Of a DNA stretch of 26,862 nucleotides, positions 7,479 to 15,467 are shown piece by piece. Under the pieces are notes generated by a model. The model did not search any database. It saw only the letters and a program-made list of their open reading frames with translations, and was not told where the DNA came from. The first letter of the stretch is position 1. Each line of letters opens with the position of its first letter. The DNA is from an uncultured Actinomycetes bacterium (GTDB lineage Bacteria > Actinomycetota > Actinomycetes > Nanopelagicales > Nanopelagicaceae): the NCBI GenBank assembly GCA_903898855.1, contig CAIUHB010000163.1, positions 1-26,862 of the forward strand, read 5' to 3'. A program made the position numbers and the translations under genes.

Positions 7479-9323
7479 CTAGATTTCATAAGGGTCAAGT
7501 TCAATATCTATCGGGCTTTGACTGCCCAATCCACTGAGACTTCGAACTCGCCGCAAATCGTAGAAAAACTGGGAGCAGGCTTGCGAACTCTCAATCGGTG
7601 AGCGAAGAATCAATTTAGATTTGCCATCTTCGATTTTCAATAAACTTGCGGCAGTGAAGAGTGGATGCCCCGAAAGCGAGCTCTGAATAGACTCGATCTC
7701 CTGACTGGCACCTGTAATTGTCGCAATACGAAAATACGGTGGCAATTGTGCGGCTCTATGTTCCGTAAGCTCCAGTCCTACCTGCGGGTACACGCTCCAT
7801 TTTAAAAGGCTTTGCGCGGCCGGATGGTCAATCGGCAGTGAGATGAAAGCAGTGCCCAAATCACTCTTCATGGCCAGGGCGGTAAACCAAGAACGCCTGG
7901 CTTGTTCATCGGCATGCATACCCACACGATTAAATAATTGTTCGCCATCGAGCAGGATGACCGAGGAATACTCCCCTATAGGTTCGCAGCCATTTGTCGA
8001 TATGACCAAATGAATTCCTTCAGGCAAAGAATCTATACGTCGCTTCGAAGAGCTGGTGAGGATTGAAACTCCCGGAAATGCCTTGGCGAACTCTAAGGCG
8101 ACTCGTTCGCTTCCTTTACCAAAGGCTCGAATCTCACGAGAGTTGCAGTAACTGCAGCTCCAATCAATTACAGTCTTGGAGCAGAGCCAACACGTTGGGA
8201 TATTTCGATTGTTGAGAAAGAGCCTGCCGCCGCAGTCGCAGATCGCTCGATTTCGACATTTCTGGCACGCGAAAGCATCTACATATCCCGATCTTGCAGT
8301 AGTAACAAGAACGGAACCGGTGCTTAAACCCTTTCGGATTAATGTTTGATAGCTCTCTCGACCATCTTGAAAATGCAGACCAGAGATTGACTTAGCAGCT
8401 GGCGTCACAGTCAGCCAACGCTCCTCCACCAAGCGGGCTGTCTCTAAAGTTGGCGTATATGAGAGGAAGTGAATATTGCATATTTCCGCGCGCAAGAGCA
8501 TCAGATCTCGAGTGTTCCACTTTGGATAGTGCTTGTTATAAAGGGATTCCTCGCCATCACTATACAAAATGATGGAAGAGCCAGGAGAAAGTGGAGTAAA
8601 TATCGCGGAACGAGTTCCCACAATTATTCGAGGGCTCTGAAAGAGTGCTTTAAGGTGGTTTCGATACCTCTCACTTCTTGGCAGGGCTGAGGTGAGAACC
8701 AATGGCTCATCAATATCAGCGACCCTGGCAAGCAGAAGGAAGGATTCAACGTCCTTTTCATCAGGAACGATAACAAGTATCTGCGGTGAGGCTACTGACT
8801 CTTTAACTAGATCCAGAAGTGCTGTCGCCGCAAGCTTCCCCGGAGGAATTAAATGTAATTTGTGTGTGAGCTTGGCATGATTGCCGATAGATACCGGTAA
8901 TTGTGCATTTTGAAAGAGAACTTCAACCTTGGGCGCTCTTGGAGGAATCGCTAGATGAAGAATTTCATAGAATGGCACAGCACAACGATCAGCTACCGAC
9001 TTATAAAATGGAAAAAGTTCTGGATTTATTATGGGCACGAGTGAAGTTATTGATGAGATGAACTTGAGCTCTGCGCTCTCGCTGGTTTCAATCCGGTCGG
9101 TGATAATGCCTGGCAGCTCTCGTCCGCCAAAGGGAACGAGCACGGCAAAACCAGGTTGAGCTTGGCTCTCCCATTCAACAGGAACCAGATAATCAAAGGG
9201 GCGATCCAGGTGAAACACACCTGTATCTACTTGGACCTTAGCTACCGGCAAATGCGTAGCGGCAATTTTGCTACCGCTTCCCGCCTTAACTGCTTTAAGT
9301 CGTAACTTCTTTACTTCAGCCAT
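7479..9323 (-). CDS. priA: PriA-like primosomal protein, helicase motifs degenerate
   Basis: Homologue of the replication-restart protein PriA, 614 residues. The N-terminal DNA-binding domain (about 28-130, with FDYLVPVEW and PGIITDRI) and the zinc-binding region are kept: eight cysteines at 353, 356, 362, 364, 378, 381, 390 and 393. The ATPase motifs are not. Where E. coli has GxTGSGKT this protein has IPPGKLAAT (159-167), and the DEAH box is replaced by SDGEE (255-259). Actinobacterial PriA proteins are known to lack helicase motifs, so it is probably a structural or loading factor rather than a motor. It lies 25 bases after metK. The Shine-Dalgarno is weak. Confidence 0.87.
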   Translation of the reverse strand: MAEVKKLRLKAVKAGSGSKIAATHLPVAKVQVDTGVFHLDRPFDYLVPVEWESQAQPGFAVLVPFGGRELPGIITDRIETSESAELKFISSITSLVPIINPELFPFYKSVADRCAVPFYEILHLAIPPRAPKVEVLFQNAQLPVSIGNHAKLTHKLHLIPPGKLAATALLDLVKESVASPQILVIVPDEKDVESFLLLARVADIDEPLVLTSALPRSERYRNHLKALFQSPRIIVGTRSAIFTPLSPGSSIILYSDGEESLYNKHYPKWNTRDLMLLRAEICNIHFLSYTPTLETARLVEERWLTVTPAAKSISGLHFQDGRESYQTLIRKGLSTGSVLVTTARSGYVDAFACQKCRNRAICDCGGRLFLNNRNIPTCWLCSKTVIDWSCSYCNSREIRAFGKGSERVALEFAKAFPGVSILTSSSKRRIDSLPEGIHLVISTNGCEPIGEYSSVILLDGEQLFNRVGMHADEQARRSWFTALAMKSDLGTAFISLPIDHPAAQSLLKWSVYPQVGLELTEHRAAQLPPYFRIATITGASQEIESIQSSLSGHPLFTAASLLKIEDGKSKLILRSPIESSQACSQFFYDLRRVRSLSGLGSQSPIDIELDPYEI

Positions 9324-9348
9324 AGCAACGACCTATGGGAAGGATCAT

Positions 9349-10542
9349 TTATCCCTTTACGGCTGATTGGAGCGCTGCTGCTCTATCGGTCTTCTCCCAT
9401 GAGAAATCTGGAAGCTCGCGTCCGAAGTGTCCATAGCTCGCGGTCTTTGAGTAAATCGGGCGTAGCAAATTAAGATCTCGGATAATTGCCGCTGGACGTA
9501 GATCAAAGACGCTATTGATAGCGCCAATAATCTGATCTACCGGAACTTTTTCGGTTCCAAATGTCTCAACAAATAGTCCAACTGGTTGAGCTTTACCAAT
9601 TGCATAAGCCACTTGAACCTCGCAACGAGAAGCAAGTTTTGCGGCAATTACATTTTTGGCGATCCAGCGCATTGCATAGGCCGCGGAACGGTCTACCTTG
9701 GATGGATCTTTGCCAGAGAAAGCTCCGCCACCGTGGCGCGCCATGCCGCCGTAGGTATCTACGATGATCTTGCGACCGGTTAGGCCGGCATCACCCATCG
9801 GACCACCAATTACAAAGCGACCAGTTGGGTTGATGAGAATACGAACATCACTTGTAGCAATCTTCAAATCCTTGATTATCGGATCAATAACTAGGCGCTT
9901 TAGATCAGGAGCAAGAGTCTTCTCGAGGTCAACATGAGGGGCATGCTGAGTTGAAATCACCACTGTATTGAGGGCGACTGCTTGGTCACCGTTGTATTCG
10001 ATAGTGACTTGAGTCTTGCCATCTGGGCGAAGGTATTCAACTGATCCATTCTTGCGAACTTCCGACAATCGTAAAGAGAGCTGGTGGGCAAGATGGATTG
10101 GGAGTGGCATGAGTTCTGGTGTGTCATCACAGGCATAGCCGAACATCAAGCCTTGATCGCCAGCTCCTTGAAGGTCGAGTGGATCGGCTGATGATGAGAC
10201 GCGCTTTTCAAATGCACTGTCTACACCTTGCGCAATATCTTGAGACTGTGAGCCAATAGAGACGCTAATTCCACATGAGTTGCCATCAAAACCCTTTTCA
10301 GAATTGTCATATCCAATTCCCACAACTGTGTCACGCACAATGTTCATTACATCTGCATATGCATCTGTGGTTACCTCACCAGCTACGTGCACCTGACCGG
10401 TGGTGATGAGGGTCTCGACTGCAACGCGGCTCTTTGAATCCTGGCGAAGTAGATCATCCAGAATCGCATCTGAGATCTGGTCAGCCATCTTATCTGGATG
10501 GCCTTCGGTCACGGACTCGGAGGTAAATAGGCGCTTAGTCAT
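9349..10542 (-). CDS. metK: S-adenosylmethionine synthase
   Basis: Makes S-adenosylmethionine from ATP and methionine. The 397 residues show the N-terminal [13 protein letters not shown] (His15 and Asp17 of the active site), [13 protein letters not shown] (the adenine/methionine site) and the phosphate-loop region [16 protein letters not shown]. The start ATG overlaps the end of coaBC by eight bases (ATGACTAA), so translation is probably coupled. I see no SAM riboswitch, since the gene sits inside an operon. It provides the donor used by RsmB encoded nearby. Confidence 0.97.
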   Translation of the reverse strand: MTKRLFTSESVTEGHPDKMADQISDAILDDLLRQDSKSRVAVETLITTGQVHVAGEVTTDAYADVMNIVRDTVVGIGYDNSEKGFDGNSCGISVSIGSQSQDIAQGVDSAFEKRVSSSADPLDLQGAGDQGLMFGYACDDTPELMPLPIHLAHQLSLRLSEVRKNGSVEYLRPDGKTQVTIEYNGDQAVALNTVVISTQHAPHVDLEKTLAPDLKRLVIDPIIKDLKIATSDVRILINPTGRFVIGGPMGDAGLTGRKIIVDTYGGMARHGGGAFSGKDPSKVDRSAAYAMRWIAKNVIAAKLASRCEVQVAYAIGKAQPVGLFVETFGTEKVPVDQIIGAINSVFDLRPAAIIRDLNLLRPIYSKTASYGHFGRELPDFSWEKTDRAAALQSAVKG

Positions 10543-11737
10543 TGGCCAAACTTAACTTATCCAACGCGTAATCTAAAAGCAGTGCGGCTAGCGTGTCCTT
10601 AGAAACGTTGGAAACCTCTTGATTATGGCCATTTTTGCCGATGAGGAGTCCAGATGTGTGTGTACTTCCAAAAATTGCACCAGCGCTCACATCATTAAAG
10701 TAGATCGCATCAATTCTTTTAGCTTCTAACTTGGCCCGTGCTAGTTCAATTCCCTCGCTGCCAGTTTGCGCCGCAAAACCAATAATTACTTGGTCTTGCC
10801 TACGATTTGCAGATAGTTGCGCCAAAATATCTGGATTAGCCACTAGTTCAATTGCAGAGAATTCGCTCTTGCTCAGTTTGTGCTCGTAGCTCTTAGCTGG
10901 CCGAAAATCTGCTACCGCGGCGCTCATGATTAAGATATCTGAATCTGAAAATTTGCTCGCCAATGCAGTAAGCATTTGCTCGGCGCTGGATACACGTATT
11001 ACATCTACACCTTCAATATCCGGCTCCATAGAATTGGCCGCCACTAAAGTTACTTGGGCGCCTCGTTTTACCGCCTCTAGCGCAACGGCGAATCCCTGTT
11101 TACCCGATGAGGCGTTTGCAATATACCGAACTGCATCAATGGGCTCTCGAGTCCCACCTGCACTTATCAATACTCGCTTTCCTAATAGGTCTGCCTTCGC
11201 CGAAAGCGTGCGCTCGAGCTCTTGAATGATGACTGACGTATCTGGGTATCGGCCTTGGCCAACATCATTACCAGTCATTCGACCATACTCTGGTTCAATA
11301 ACGATGACACCACGTTGGCGAAGCTGCTTTACATTTGCAACTGTTGCCGGGTTCTGCCACATCTCTGGATGCATAGCTGGCACGAGAATGAGCGGCGACT
11401 TTGTGGAGATGACGATATTTGACAGCAAGTCATCGCAGATTCCATGCGCAATCTTTGCTAGGAGATTTGCGGTAGTTGGAGCAATAATCACAGCATCGGC
11501 CTTCTGAGCCATCGAAATATGAGGAACGCTCTCAACGTTTCGCCAAAGGTCAGATGCAACAGATCTACCGCTTAGCGCCTCCCACGTAGCCGCTCCCACG
11601 AAATTAAGACTTGATTGTGTGGGAACAACAGAGAGAAGGTAGCCGCGTTCGGTAAGACGGCGAAGCAGATCAGCAGATTTATATGCGGAAACTCCCCCAC
11701 CAATACCGAGAACTATCTCTCGGCCATGGGAGATCAA
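10535..11737 (-). CDS. coaBC: Bifunctional phosphopantothenoylcysteine decarboxylase / phosphopantothenate-cysteine ligase
   Basis: Catalyses two successive coenzyme A steps. The CoaC flavoprotein half (about 1-180) has GGGVSAYK, the catalytic His73 in VPHISMAQ, the [14 protein letters not shown] segment and PAMHPEMW (120-127). The His in place of the Asn of PxMNxxMW is as I recall it in mycobacteria. The CoaB half (about 187-400) has [18 protein letters not shown] and the ADFRPA...K loop. The family's ACGD cysteine is replaced by a GRMTGNDVG segment. The start is TTG: AAGGA at 11744-11748 is six bases upstream, and the reading begins just before the flavin-binding strand. It lies 15 bases after rpoZ. 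Confidence 0.93.
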   Translation of the reverse strand: MISHGREIVLGIGGGVSAYKSADLLRRLTERGYLLSVVPTQSSLNFVGAATWEALSGRSVASDLWRNVESVPHISMAQKADAVIIAPTTANLLAKIAHGICDDLLSNIVISTKSPLILVPAMHPEMWQNPATVANVKQLRQRGVIVIEPEYGRMTGNDVGQGRYPDTSVIIQELERTLSAKADLLGKRVLISAGGTREPIDAVRYIANASSGKQGFAVALEAVKRGAQVTLVAANSMEPDIEGVDVIRVSSAEQMLTALASKFSDSDILIMSAAVADFRPAKSYEHKLSKSEFSAIELVANPDILAQLSANRRQDQVIIGFAAQTGSEGIELARAKLEAKRIDAIYFNDVSAGAIFGSTHTSGLLIGKNGHNQEVSNVSKDTLAALLLDYALDKLSLAND

Positions 11738-11743
11738 AAGCGA

Positions 11744-11748
11744 TCCTT
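11744..11748 (-). promoter_or_regulatory. Ribosome binding site supporting the TTG start of coaBC
   Basis: AAGGA six bases before the TTG. The ATG nearby (CCATGG) is in another frame and hits a stop within five codons, so the TTG is the best start. Confidence 0.6.
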
Positions 11749-11752
11749 GAAG

Positions 11753-12025
11753 TTAAGCGGAAACTTCTGGAGCAACAGGCTCCAAGTTTTCAATGGTCAA
11801 TAGACCATCGTTAATCTCACGCAGTGCGATAGAAAGTGGCTTCTCGTGAACGTAAGTATCAACAAGTGGACCTACATACTCGAGCAATCCCTCACCGATC
11901 TGTGAGTAATATGCATTTATCTGACGTGCACGCTTTGCGGCATAGAGAACCAAACTGTACTTTGAACCAGCGGCCTCGAGCAGTCCATCAATCGGTGGGT
12001 TAGTGATGCCATCCATTGGTGTCAT
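11753..12025 (-). CDS. rpoZ: RNA polymerase omega subunit
   Basis: Small subunit that aids assembly of RNA polymerase. The 90 residues contain the omega core [20 protein letters not shown] then AKRARQIN (11-38) and the actinobacterial ending with [14 protein letters not shown]. The start ATG has a strong Shine-Dalgarno AAGGAG five bases upstream, unlike many genes here. Its place between gmk and coaBC is conserved in bacteria, and it shares an operon with guanylate kinase as in E. coli. Confidence 0.95.
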   Translation of the reverse strand: MTPMDGITNPPIDGLLEAAGSKYSLVLYAAKRARQINAYYSQIGEGLLEYVGPLVDTYVHEKPLSIALREINDGLLTIENLEPVAPEVSA

Positions 12026-12055
12026 ATCTGCTCCTTCATAGTTGGTGCTAATTCT

Positions 12056-12958
12056 TTAAAGACTAGGGTTGTGCGAAGCGCTATGCGCAAGTGCCAAGGA
12101 TAGCAGTTGTGTGGCAACCTCTTCGACCCTGGAATTGACCAGATTGTGGTCAAACTCGACCGCAGCCGCCATCTCTTCCCGAGCAAGGGCCAGTCGGGCC
12201 GCTTGCCGCTCGGACGTATCGGTGCCACGTGAGGTCAATCGGCTTTCCAGCGCCTCCCACGAAGGCGGGGAGATAAACACAAGGAGCGCATCACTTTGGG
12301 TCGCTCTAATCTGCCTGGCACCGGCTATCTCAATTTCTAGAAGAACATGCTTACCCAATGAACGCCAATTAGAAACCGGAGTTTTGGGTGTGCCATAACG
12401 GTTGCCAGCAAACTCGGCCCACTCCAGAAATTCACCTGCAGCAATCATTTCATCAAATTTTTCATCGCTAACAAAAAAATAATCGACACCATCTCGCTCG
12501 TTAATTCGTGGTTCGCGAGTTGTTGCCGAGATACTCACCCAGAAGCTCGGATGATCTCGTAGCAGCGAAGTTATGGTGCTCTTACCAACGCCGCCAGGGC
12601 CAGACATAACAACTAGCGCACCTAGTGGCGTTGCAATCTTTGACAAGAGCAGCTCATTTCGTAGTGCGAGCAACTGCCGCTCGCCGAGACCACCAATTCT
12701 ACGCGATGAAGATATCTCTATTCGCTCCATTATGGCTTGCGCTCGAATTGCACCTACCCCCGGCAGCGCTTCTAGCAATTCAAGAACTTTCATACGCTGG
12801 ATCGAATTTCGTGAATCGTTGATCACCTGAAAAGCACTCAAGGAGCCCGCGCGAAGCAATTTCTTGACCTCAGCCCGCTCGCGTCTTGCCTCAACCCCGG
12901 CTAAGGAGGCAGCTTGCCTTGCCTGACGAGTTAACGCGGGCGGAAGTGGTCTGGGCAT
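12056..12958 (-). CDS. gmk: Fusion of mIHF-like DNA-binding domain and guanylate kinase
   Basis: One 300-residue reading frame carries two proteins that are usually adjacent genes in Actinobacteria. Residues 1-104 match mycobacterial/streptomycete integration host factor: a basic helix (EARRERAEVKKLLRAG), then MKVLELLEALPGVGAIRAQA and RRIGGLGERQ, the helix-two-turn-helix type. From about 113 comes guanylate kinase (GMP to GDP): P-loop GPGGVGKST (120-128), SATTREPR (144-151), DGVDYFFV, GEFLEWAEFAGNRYGTP, LLEIEIAGARQIR and the lid TSRGTD. Only about eight residues link the parts. An internal TTG near residue 106 could in principle start a free kinase but has no Shine-Dalgarno. The ATG start also lacks one; a weak TAGCTA is six bases upstream. 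Confidence 0.9.
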   Translation of the reverse strand: MPRPLPPALTRQARQAASLAGVEARRERAEVKKLLRAGSLSAFQVINDSRNSIQRMKVLELLEALPGVGAIRAQAIMERIEISSSRRIGGLGERQLLALRNELLLSKIATPLGALVVMSGPGGVGKSTITSLLRDHPSFWVSISATTREPRINERDGVDYFFVSDEKFDEMIAAGEFLEWAEFAGNRYGTPKTPVSNWRSLGKHVLLEIEIAGARQIRATQSDALLVFISPPSWEALESRLTSRGTDTSERQAARLALAREEMAAAVEFDHNLVNSRVEEVATQLLSLALAHSASHNPSL

Positions 12959-12967
12959 AGTGAATAG

Positions 12968-13678
12968 CTAGAACAATTCGGCATGAATATCTGCCAGAAT
13001 CGCAGCAGCCGCGCCCTTCACCGCTTGAGCCGAGACGCTCCACTGACCGGTAATAGGACGACCGATGACAAGGTAATCAGCACCCGCTTGCATCGCCTCA
13101 ACCGGTGTCATAACTCGTTGCTGGTCCCCTTTATCACTTCCAGCTGGCCTCACTCCTGGCGTAATGAGAATTTGCTTCGCACCCACTGCAGCTCTGATGG
13201 CGGCGACTTCAAAAGGTGAAGAGACGATACTTCTGGCGCCAGCTTCTGCCGCCAATTGTGCGAGTTGAATAGCGGCGGTAAGTGGTTCTTTCGAAAAACC
13301 GATTTCTGCTACTTCAGGAGCTGAAAGCGAAGTCAAGATGGTTACTCCGGTGATGGAGATTTCCTCCGAAACCGCGCTCGCTGCGCTTACCATCGCTCTG
13401 CCGCCACCTGCGTGAACTGTCAAGAACTTAGGTTTAATATCCAGAACGGATCGAACTGCCCCTGCCACAGTATTTGGAATATCGTGAAGCTTTAAATCTA
13501 GGAATAATTCGAAATCTGCCTCTTTGCGAAGTGCAGCAATTCCCTCACGTCCGTGCTTAAGAAAAAATTCAAGTCCTACCTTGTACACATCGATTGATTC
13601 TCGCGTGTTTACAATCCACTGGCGAGCTGTATCGAGATCTTGAGTATCGAGGGCAAGAATTATGGGGCGCTTATTCAT
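12968..13678 (-). CDS. pyrF: Orotidine 5'-phosphate decarboxylase, type 1
   Basis: Decarboxylates OMP to UMP, the last step of de novo synthesis. The 236 residues contain the catalytic array DLKLHDIPNT (61-70; Asp61, Lys63, Asp66) and the phosphate loop TPGVRPAGSDKGDQQRV. This is the short, E. coli-like type 1 form, whereas mycobacteria and streptomycetes carry the longer type 2 with a DxKRGDI motif. The ATG overlaps the pyrD stop as ATGA, and AGAGGA nine bases upstream is a good Shine-Dalgarno. It is the last pyr gene before the mIHF-gmk fusion, nine bases away. Confidence 0.95.
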   Translation of the reverse strand: MNKRPIILALDTQDLDTARQWIVNTRESIDVYKVGLEFFLKHGREGIAALRKEADFELFLDLKLHDIPNTVAGAVRSVLDIKPKFLTVHAGGGRAMVSAASAVSEEISITGVTILTSLSAPEVAEIGFSKEPLTAAIQLAQLAAEAGARSIVSSPFEVAAIRAAVGAKQILITPGVRPAGSDKGDQQRVMTPVEAMQAGADYLVIGRPITGQWSVSAQAVKGAAAAILADIHAELF

Positions 13679-14616
13679 TGCACTGGTTCCTCTCTATGAG
13701 CGTACCCACTCGCCTCTTTGAGCGAATAAAAACCTTTAGATTTAAGTAATTCTTCAAGCTCAAACTTAACCTGCATAGTAGCCAGCGGATTTCCAAAGTT
13801 TGCCGTACCGACTGATACCGCATTTGCTCCCGCAAGAATCAGTTCAAAGGCATCTCGACCGCTAGCAACTCCTCCCATACCTAAAATACTGACGTGAGGT
13901 AGGCGGGCACGTACTTGATAGATGGCTCGTACTGCTACCGGTCTTATGGCTGGTCCTGAGAGTCCGCCGGTTTTCCCGGCTAACTTTGGTCGCATCGAAT
14001 TTGTATCAATAACCATCCCCAGAACGGTATTGATTAACGCAACTCCATCGGCTCCGGCCGAAACGACTTCGGCAGCGATGTGTGCAATATCAGTAACATC
14101 TGGTGAGAGTTTTGCGATGATGGGAAGCTCTCCACCAATGTTTCGGCGCACAGCTTCTACAGCAGCTCGAGCCGTAACTGGATCGCAAGCAAAAACTTGG
14201 CCCCGATTTTCGACATTCGGGCATGAAATATTTACCTCTAATGCACTAATTCCGGGAACGGCACGTAGACGTCTAGCCAGAATCGCGTAATCCTCCACAC
14301 TTTCACCGGCAATGCTCACAACGATTGTCGCGCCTTGTTCCACCAGCCAAGGAATATCATTTTCAAGGAAAATATCTATACCGGGGCCCTGCAAACCAAT
14401 GGAATTAAGCATGCCGCTTGGAGTTTCAGCCATTCGGGGCGTAGCGCGACCAGATCGAGGTTTGAGCATAATTGATTTGGTAACAACAGCCCCAAGATCT
14501 TCCAAGGCAAAAAATTGCGATAGTTCCTTGCCAGACCCTGCGCAACCGCTCGCAGTAAAAATCGGGTTATTAAAGTGAGCAGAACCTAAATTGGTAGTGA
14601 AATCGAACTCGCTCAT
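13675..14616 (-). CDS. pyrD: Dihydroorotate dehydrogenase, class 1B catalytic subunit
   Basis: Oxidises dihydroorotate to orotate with FMN. The 313 residues show the class 1 active-site cysteine Cys132 in NISCPNVE (class 2 enzymes use Ser), TKSIMLKPRSG, NSIGLQGPG and the C-terminal FMN-phosphate site (GMGGVASGRDA, VSVGTANF). With pyrK just upstream it is the NAD-linked 1B type: a soluble heterotetramer rather than the membrane class 2 enzyme of mycobacteria. I chose the ATG at 14614-14616 because it gives an ATGA overlap with pyrK and fits the family start. A GTG three codons upstream is possible. Confidence 0.94.
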   Translation of the reverse strand: MSEFDFTTNLGSAHFNNPIFTASGCAGSGKELSQFFALEDLGAVVTKSIMLKPRSGRATPRMAETPSGMLNSIGLQGPGIDIFLENDIPWLVEQGATIVVSIAGESVEDYAILARRLRAVPGISALEVNISCPNVENRGQVFACDPVTARAAVEAVRRNIGGELPIIAKLSPDVTDIAHIAAEVVSAGADGVALINTVLGMVIDTNSMRPKLAGKTGGLSGPAIRPVAVRAIYQVRARLPHVSILGMGGVASGRDAFELILAGANAVSVGTANFGNPLATMQVKFELEELLKSKGFYSLKEASGYAHREEPVQ

Positions 14617-15467
14617 TTGCCCCACGTACCTTCAGGAATGGCTCGCTTGCTATCCCAAATGACATCTTCACCATTCATGACCGGCCCATCGATACAAGAA
14701 CGAAGCATTCGAATTTGGCCATCTGCTCCTCGAACGGGCAATACACAGGTCATGCAGACGCCAATTCCGCAGGCCATAGATTCTTCTACCGCAGCTTGGT
14801 GCATTATTCCTTTGGAAGATGCGATTTCAGTGATGGCCTCTAACATCGCCATCGGCCCACATGAATAGACGATATCAATTGACTGAGCATCGATAATTTC
14901 TGGTAACACGTCACTAACTTTTCCTTGAACTCCAGCGGTTCCATCGTCGGTAGTGATGGTCAATGCGCTTACTGATCGCTTTCCCTCCAATGGTGCGTAG
15001 ATCTTCATCGCGGTACTTGCCCCAAGCACCATATCTACTCGACAACCACGCGCCTTTAAAACCTCGGATAAACCAAAGAGCGGCGCGCTTCCATATCCGC
15101 CACCAACTAAGAGCGCACGAACCGGCTCGGTGGGAATTCCAAAGGCAGTTCCTAGAGGCCCGATGATATTTAATCTCTCGCCAACGTTTCGAGCGGCAAC
15201 CCATGAACTACCCTGCCCGTGTGGGGCAACGACGAGCTCAATTTGTCCTGCGCCATTTCCTAAATCAACACTTCGGTAAATAGCGAAAGCTCGACGAAGG
15301 ACCATATTTGAATTTGCGCCGCCAACACTAATGGCCACGAAGTTTCCTGGACGTACATACGCTGCCATCTCTCCGACGCTGAGAGCGATATGGTGATAAG
15401 CCCCAGCCTTCCGGTTACTGGTTATCTCTGCTTCAATATTTCTGGCAAATCGATTGATACTACTCAT
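14613..15467 (-). CDS. pyrK: Dihydroorotate dehydrogenase electron-transfer subunit
   Basis: Passes electrons from the PyrD flavin to NAD through FAD and a 2Fe-2S cluster. From the chosen start it has 284 residues: a flavin-binding barrel with RRAFAIY (58-64), an NAD-binding domain with [15 protein letters not shown] (119-133), and the cluster cysteines Cys233, Cys238, Cys241 and Cys258 (C-x4-C-x2-C-x16-C). The ATG at 15465-15467 gives an eight-base overlap (ATGAGTAG) with carB. An upstream in-frame start would extend 55 bases into carB and does not fit the family. It lies in the middle of the pyr operon, next to its partner pyrD. Confidence 0.93.
   Translation of the reverse strand: MSSINRFARNIEAEITSNRKAGAYHHIALSVGEMAAYVRPGNFVAISVGGANSNMVLRRAFAIYRSVDLGNGAGQIELVVAPHGQGSSWVAARNVGERLNIIGPLGTAFGIPTEPVRALLVGGGYGSAPLFGLSEVLKARGCRVDMVLGASTAMKIYAPLEGKRSVSALTITTDDGTAGVQGKVSDVLPEIIDAQSIDIVYSCGPMAMLEAITEIASSKGIMHQAAVEESMACGIGVCMTCVLPVRGADGQIRMLRSCIDGPVMNGEDVIWDSKRAIPEGTWGK

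Noticed and set aside
9349..10542. SAM riboswitch upstream of metK
   Set aside because: metK starts inside coaBC with an eight-base overlap, leaving no untranslated leader.
14617..14625. Longer pyrD starting at the GTG three codons upstream
   Set aside because: The ATG at 14614-14616 forms an ATGA overlap with pyrK and matches the family's start; the GTG has its candidate ribosome site only three bases away.
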